A DNA stretch of 64,000 nucleotides from Noviherbaspirillum humi (GTDB lineage: Bacteria > Pseudomonadota > Gammaproteobacteria > Burkholderiales > Burkholderiaceae_D): positions 186,001-250,000 of the forward strand of contig NZ_FZOT01000005.1 in NCBI RefSeq assembly GCF_900188095.1, given 5' to 3'. The first letter of the stretch is position 1. The number at the start of each line of letters is the position of its first letter. A model generated the notes under the pieces. It saw only the letters and a program-made list of their open reading frames with translations. It was not told the DNA's origin and did not search any database. Position numbers and translations under genes: made by a program. Positions 60,056 through 64,000 of this stretch are shown one piece after another.

Positions 60056-60338
60056 GACTCCCCCGAGTGGCATGGCATGAAGAACATTAATTTCTTTTGG
60101 TTACCAACAATTTGTAGGGTCTCAACCCTTCAATTGACGGAAGTTAACGGCTGGTCGATTACCTCGACGTGACAGGAAAGAAACGGGGCGATCGGTTTGG
60201 CAATGAGGCGCGAGGCGGCCTTTTCGTCATTCGCCCAGCGCTTTTGCTTCCTGAAAATAAAAAAGGGAGGATGACAGCGTCTTCCTCCCCAAGAGTGAAA
60301 CCATGAAACCAGCCCGGAGGCTGATCAGCTAACTCGTA
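60056..60338. other. Intergenic region between the two lipoprotein genes
   Basis: This 283-base region carries the terminator of the 60339 gene (60254-60290) and the promoter region of the 57365 gene, both on the minus strand. Nothing else was recognised. Confidence 0.5.
60254..60290 (-). terminator. Terminator of the 532-residue lipoprotein gene
   Basis: GGGAGGA / TCCTCCC pair around an 11-base loop, followed on the minus strand by a T-rich tract, 49 bases beyond the stop. Confidence 0.8.
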
Positions 60339-61937
60339 TTACGGTTTGCCGTAATCCTTCGGCAGGACCTGCAGCTTGTCCCAGGGGAAGCCGTTCAGGA
60401 TGGCGTATTCCGGCGTGCCGTTGAACAGGGCAGGATACGGATCGGCCTGGCCCTTGGCGGTATAGGATTTCGGGTTCTGCGCGCGCAGCGAGAGTGCGCC
60501 TGCCTTGTCCCAGACCACGAAGCCATATTTCTGTGCCGCCTTGGCGATCGTTTTTGCCACCGGATGGATGTTCAGCGCATCCACATTGACGCTCGGATCG
60601 AGTCGCATGCGGGAACCCTCGGGAATCCGATTCGCCGCATTGGCCGGGTTATAGCCGTCGGAACGCGTTGCCGGCCAGGAGAAGATGTTGGCGTTCTCCA
60701 GGTCGACCAGCGCGATTCCGATCACGTGCCGAATCTCGCCGCGCTTGAGTTCTTCCGCGGTGATCTGACCGCCGAGGAAGGGCAGGCCGGTAGCCGTGGT
60801 GCCGTACGGATTGGCCCACAAGCCATTGCTGGTGGACGCGGACTTCATGCTGCCGCCCCAGCATGCCTGCCATTGGCCGTTCGAATTCTTGGCTTGCCAG
60901 AATTCCCAAACGCCGCCGGTGGAAGGTTGGTACACCGTCATCTCGCCGTCAGTGCCGGAAGATTGCTGCGCATACGAAGGAACCGGCACGGCCGCCCACT
61001 GCGAAGCCAGGTTTTGATCCAGGTAGCCCTTGCCCTGGCAATCCCACACGGAGACCTTGACGGTCGGCGCGTTGGCATCGGCCACATAAACCGGGCTGGC
61101 GTAGGAAGCGGTATTGATGGTGACGTTGCCGTAGTACGCCTGCTTCTGGCGCAGGAAGTCGGCCACCATGCCGGCCGAATTCGGATGCAGCGCCACGCTG
61201 GTTGGAATGGTCTGGTACCAGAAGCTGTTGGGGCTGAATACCGAGTCGGTGACGAGGGCATTGGTCGTCGAGGTCGTCGGCGACGTGGTAGTCGTTGCAG
61301 GGGTGGTCGTCGTGCCCTGGTAGGAGCAGCTCTTGTCGACGCCCGGCACCGGATCGCCGAACACGCTGTTGGAACAGGAAACCGATCCGGTCACGGTCTT
61401 GGTGGCATACGTGCCGTTGGCGCCATAGCGCACCGTGGTCGTGCCGGGAACGGAGCAGGAGCCGTCTTCGTACGCACAGAAAGTCCAGGTGGTGGTTGTG
61501 GTCGCCGGTGCCGGTGCCGGTGCAGGTGCTGGAGTAGGCGCAGGCGCTGGAGCAGGCGCTGGAGCCGGTGCCGGTGCCGGAGCCGGTGCCGGAGCAGTCG
61601 TGGTGGTCTTTTTGTAGTCGCAGAACTTATCGACGCCGGGATACGGGTCGCCGAAGGCACTGTTGGAGCAGGAAACGGAGCCGGTTACGGTCTTGGTGAA
61701 ATATTTGCCCGAAACGCCATATCGTACGGTGGTGGTGCCCGGGACCTTGCAGGTGCCGCCTTCTGTGGCACAGCGGATCCAGGTTGTTGTGCTCGTCGTT
61801 GCTGCGAGCTGCGCGGAAGACATGTTCGCCTCTGTTTGCGTGCTGTCGGAAGCATCGCCGCCGCCACAGGCAGCCAGAAGAACGGATACACAGGACAGCG
61901 CCGCAGGAAGCAGCCGCTTGTTCGATCGGATAACCAC
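60339..61937 (-). CDS. Lipoprotein with two four-cysteine modules and a domain shared with the 53348 protein
   Basis: This 532-residue exported protein starts at GTG 61937, chosen because GGGAG lies 6-10 bases upstream; an earlier in-frame GTG at 61961 has none. The lipobox LLAAC has the lipidated Cys24. Two modules (about residues 52-108 and 148-204) match those of the 57365 protein: W-FCA-ED-C, VRYG-NG-Y, SNSVFGDP, GVDK-C-Y. A 30-residue Ala-Pro linker separates them. Residues about 230-525 (SPNSFWYQTIPTS, PATRSDGYNPANAANRIPEG, SRMRLDPSV) are homologous to the secreted protein at 53348. Function unknown. Confidence 0.82.
   Translation of the reverse strand: MVIRSNKRLLPAALSCVSVLLAACGGGDASDSTQTEANMSSAQLAATTSTTTWIRCATEGGTCKVPGTTTVRYGVSGKYFTKTVTGSVSCSNSAFGDPYPGVDKFCDYKKTTTTAPAPAPAPAPAPAPAPAPAPTPAPAPAPAPATTTTTWTFCAYEDGSCSVPGTTTVRYGANGTYATKTVTGSVSCSNSVFGDPVPGVDKSCSYQGTTTTPATTTTSPTTSTTNALVTDSVFSPNSFWYQTIPTSVALHPNSAGMVADFLRQKQAYYGNVTINTASYASPVYVADANAPTVKVSVWDCQGKGYLDQNLASQWAAVPVPSYAQQSSGTDGEMTVYQPSTGGVWEFWQAKNSNGQWQACWGGSMKSASTSNGLWANPYGTTATGLPFLGGQITAEELKRGEIRHVIGIALVDLENANIFSWPATRSDGYNPANAANRIPEGSRMRLDPSVNVDALNIHPVAKTIAKAAQKYGFVVWDKAGALSLRAQNPKSYTAKGQADPYPALFNGTPEYAILNGFPWDKLQVLPKDYGKP
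61509..61598 (-). repeat. Ala-Pro repeat linker within the 60339 lipoprotein
   Basis: About 30 codons encode almost uninterrupted alternating Ala and Pro (residues 114-143), which form an extended rigid spacer between the two cysteine modules. The repetitive DNA is prone to length changes. Confidence 0.85.
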
Positions 61938-62389
61938 TGATACTCCCAGGAAATAATGCACTCAGGCAAGAGTTTCTTAGGAGAATTTCGCCGTGGAATA
62001 GTTCCGCTGGTGAAACGAATTTATTTCTATCGTTTAATAGATTCCGATCTGCTCGACCTATAGCTGGTGTCGCTTATGCAAACCTTTTAAGCCATGTCGC
62101 GTATGAACCTTCATGAGGCTAGGGGCCAAGTTGATGGCAGCAAGACAAACGCACAATCTCTCATCTCGAGATCGTCCTTGTGCATTCAACTTCGCAAAAT
62201 AAAAAAAACCGCATGCCGTTAGGGATGCGGTTAATTACCTTTGAGGAAAGAAAGTTACGACTTCACTCTATACCGTACGCAGGCCTTTTTAAATATGACA
62301 TAGCTCACTTGATGATTTTCCAGTGCCTCATGTTTGGGAGCATCCATCCGAAAGCCCGCGATATACCTAGTCGGCCGTCAATACCAGAT
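61938..62389. other. Intergenic region between the phasin-like gene and the lipoprotein
   Basis: This 452-base region contains the terminator at 62200-62232 of the phasin-like gene and the upstream region of the lipoprotein gene (AT-rich around 62015-62045). The short frames in it lack ribosome sites. Nothing else was recognised. Confidence 0.5.
62200..62232 (-). terminator. Terminator of the phasin-like gene
   Basis: AACCGCAT / ATGCGGTT with a 10-base loop is followed on the minus strand by eight T residues, about 160 bases beyond the stop codon at 62390. Confidence 0.75.
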
Positions 62390-62911
62390 TCATCGCGATT
62401 TTTTCCGCCGCTGAACCCCTGCGAGGCGCACGGCGTTGGCGGTTGCCCGCCGATGAATCGGCTGCAATCCTACTCCGGCAAGCTCGATCATCGATGTGGT
62501 GAAATGCTCTCCCACCTCTGAAAAATTCTTCAGCAATTGCGTGCCGGGCATGCCCCACCAGGGGCCATGCAACCCCGACCAGTTCTGTTTGGCCGGCATC
62601 AGGCTTGCCAGCATGGCGGCCGGAATCTGGGCCAGCAGCAGGAGCAACAGCGACTGGTTCGATTCGATCAGGCGCATGCTCATTGCCATGAACGATTCGG
62701 CAGCGGCTTCGATCTTTTCGCTGCCCATTCGATGGAACTCCTTGCGGTCTCGCGCGTCCGGAAATACGCCTGCCGTCACCATGCGCCCAAGCCGATGACT
62801 GATGACCTGCGCGGAAGCCAGCATCATTTCACCCTGCTTCCAGCCGACGTCGATCCAAGGCCAAGCGGTGTCAAGCGGAGACATCATGTTGAAAGGACGG
62901 GGCGATGGCAT
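62390..62911 (-). CDS. Phasin-like hypothetical protein
   Basis: This 173-residue protein starts at ATG 62911 with GGAGGC as ribosome site; an upstream frame to 62953 is rejected. It is rich in Met, Leu and Ala, with amphipathic helices (KQGEMMLASAQVISHRLGRM, KIEAAAESFMAMSMRLIESN) and a hydrophobic central part LLLLLLAQIPAAMLASL. Many phasins and granule-associated proteins of polyhydroxyalkanoate producers show this pattern, but no diagnostic motif allows certainty. The C-terminus is basic (RRKKSR). No PHA genes are adjacent. Confidence 0.6.
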   Translation of the reverse strand: MPSPRPFNMMSPLDTAWPWIDVGWKQGEMMLASAQVISHRLGRMVTAGVFPDARDRKEFHRMGSEKIEAAAESFMAMSMRLIESNQSLLLLLLAQIPAAMLASLMPAKQNWSGLHGPWWGMPGTQLLKNFSEVGEHFTTSMIELAGVGLQPIHRRATANAVRLAGVQRRKKSR

Positions 62912-62926
62912 GTTGCCTCCATGGTG

Positions 62927-62941
62927 GGTAGGTAGGTAGGT
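62927..62941 (+). repeat. Short GGTA microsatellite
   Basis: About four GGTA units lie just upstream of the phasin-like gene. They might alter promoter spacing by slippage, but the repeat is short. Confidence 0.6.
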
Positions 62942-63072
62942 GGGGTGGGTCAAACCAGCGTCGTGGCTGCACGCGGCACCTTGCTTCGAAGCCCATCAGC
63001 ACTGGACGTTCCCGGACGGCGGCAGACTTCATGCCGCCGCACCGCTTTAATCAAATCGGCCCTTGCTTGGTG

Positions 63073-63780
63073 TTACTGTCCTGCCGCAAATTCAAAGCGG
63101 CGAAGCATCCTGAACGCCGTGCCTGGAGCCGGCTCGATGAATACCGCGATGCTGTCGATGTGCATCGGAATCGCGCCGGCTGCATGAGCAAACCAGTTGC
63201 ATGCGCCGGTATGCAGCGCCTGTCGGATCTTATCCTCATAACCGGCCAGGGAATTGCTCAACGTAAAGTGAAAGCGGAAATCTTCATCCACGTAAGGATA
63301 TCCCCATCTCAACAGGTTCTGCCTCTGCCGGTCGCTCAGCGGCTGCTTGTTCTTGGACGCCAGTTCGGCTGGCATTGGCGCTTGCCGTAAATCGTCGAAA
63401 TAGCGTACGCAATCCATGGCAAGGCGGGACAGGGCATGCTCGTCCCCGCTCGGCCGAAGCGCCAGAAAATCGCGCAGGAAAACGACCTCCAGCCTGCCGA
63501 CGGACAACGATGATGCGCCGGCGCAGAAACCTCGAGCGGCGTTCAATACCGCCTGCTCGCCCAACCCGGGCTTCAACAAAAACGGCCCTTTCAGCGTGGC
63601 GTGGAAGCCATAGCGCCGCGGCGTGGAGGTCATTTCCCGGAACAGCGCAGTGGGAATTGCAGGCAGCATGGGTTGCGCAATCTCCAGGCCGGTTTCCGCG
63701 TCCCGGCCAAGCCAGGCGCAACCGGCTGGCCACCACGGGGAATTGCTTGCAGGCGAAAAATAGATGGCGTAGCGCGACAT
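63073..63780 (-). CDS. DUF1045 family protein, 2H-phosphoesterase-like
   Basis: This 235-residue cytoplasmic protein has the two H-x-T motifs of the 2H phosphoesterase fold, FHATLKGPF (about residues 59-67) and FHFTLSNSL (about 171-179). Residues 1-12 read MSRYAIYFSPAS, typical of DUF1045. These proteins are often linked to phosphonate degradation genes, but none is adjacent here. The ribosome site is weak. The reaction it catalyses is not established. Confidence 0.88.
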   Translation of the reverse strand: MSRYAIYFSPASNSPWWPAGCAWLGRDAETGLEIAQPMLPAIPTALFREMTSTPRRYGFHATLKGPFLLKPGLGEQAVLNAARGFCAGASSLSVGRLEVVFLRDFLALRPSGDEHALSRLAMDCVRYFDDLRQAPMPAELASKNKQPLSDRQRQNLLRWGYPYVDEDFRFHFTLSNSLAGYEDKIRQALHTGACNWFAHAAGAIPMHIDSIAVFIEPAPGTAFRMLRRFEFAAGQ

Positions 63781-63878
63781 GATCGGGGAGATGGCTTAGG
63801 ATTGTTGTCACGGCTGAACTAATATCGCCGGCCAAAACTCGAACATTGATTCTTTTTATACAACGCTCAGACCGCTCG

Positions 63879-64000
63879 ATGCAGGAAGAAATCCAGGCCA
63901 GGCAACTCGGCAAAATGCGCCGCATCGCGACCGGACTGCTGCTGTTCATGGCGGCGCTTTTCGTGGCCGCCCGGGTTTTTCAGCCGCGATTTCCTTTCCT
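63879..64000 (+). CDS. Start of a DUF445 family membrane protein (truncated by the window edge)
   Basis: Only the first 40 residues are present, from the ATG at 63879. They read MQEEIQARQLGKMRRIATG and then a hydrophobic helix (LLLFMAALFVAARVF), which matches the N-terminus of YjiN/DUF445 inner-membrane proteins. TATACA at 63857-63862 could be a -10. It is divergent from the DUF1045 gene. Confidence 0.6.
   Translation, partial: MQEEIQARQLGKMRRIATGLLLFMAALFVAARVFQPRFPF

Noticed and set aside
61509-61598. Regular repeats that could suggest a CRISPR array
   Set aside because: They are alternating Ala/Pro codons in frame within a lipoprotein gene, not repeats separated by unique spacers. No CRISPR array was seen in the window.

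Overview
The window is a 64-kb GC-rich chromosomal segment of a Gram-negative bacterium, most likely a betaproteobacterium of the order Burkholderiales, family Oxalobacteraceae (Herbaspirillum or Noviherbaspirillum-like). This rests on the conserved gene orders argH-algZ-algR and hemC-hemD-hemX-hemY-ppa, the linked ppc, EpsF/EpsG-type polysaccharide proteins, and the protein sequences themselves. No plasmid, phage or IS gene was recognised.

Layout. 1-5.1 kb: two tandem paralogous TRAP substrate-binding proteins convergent with the matching permease pair dctQ-dctM. 5.4-16.6 kb: a conserved housekeeping block, with argH, a LytS/AlgZ-AlgR type two-component pair, ppc on the opposite strand, the heme genes hemC-hemD-hemX-hemY and inorganic pyrophosphatase. 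16.6-28.1 kb: more core genes, namely a FemAB-like acyltransferase, a P-II nitrogen regulator, an orphan branched-chain amino-acid type binding protein, the minus-strand run trxB-smr-TRIC channel, then ftsK-lolA-rarA-serS and tRNA-Ser(CGA). About 0.9 kb with no recognisable gene follows the tRNA.

28.2-42.3 kb is accessory: small unknown proteins, a short HTH protein, adenosylcobalamin-dependent ethanolamine ammonia-lyase (eutBC), a 28-residue membrane peptide, a sensory cluster (membrane histidine kinase, NarL-type regulator, CheY-like receiver, chemoreceptor), a HipBA toxin-antitoxin pair with palindromic operators, and two unknown genes.

42.3-62 kb is an exopolysaccharide island. It begins with a LysR-like protein that has only the DNA-binding half and a 620-bp AT-rich intergenic stretch. 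It then runs through a WecG/TagA glycosyltransferase fused to a STAS domain, an EpsF-type chain-length protein, an EpsG-type ATPase with an N-terminal MshEN-like module, four GT2 and one GT4 glycosyltransferases, a Wzx-type flippase, a Wzy/ligase-type polymerase and a secreted protein of unknown function. Two large convergent lipoprotein genes follow. Together they carry five copies of a four-cysteine module; one adds an N,N-dimethylformamidase-like domain and a ricin-type lectin domain, and the other is a homologue of the secreted protein inside the operon. No priming glycosyltransferase and no Wza-type exporter lies in the window, so these must be elsewhere.

The right end holds a phasin-like protein, a DUF1045 protein and the start of a DUF445 membrane protein. 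The strongest candidates for new biology are the regulatory modules (STAS, MshEN-like) fused to polysaccharide enzymes, and the family of secreted or lipidated proteins sharing the cysteine module and the unknown catalytic-like domain.
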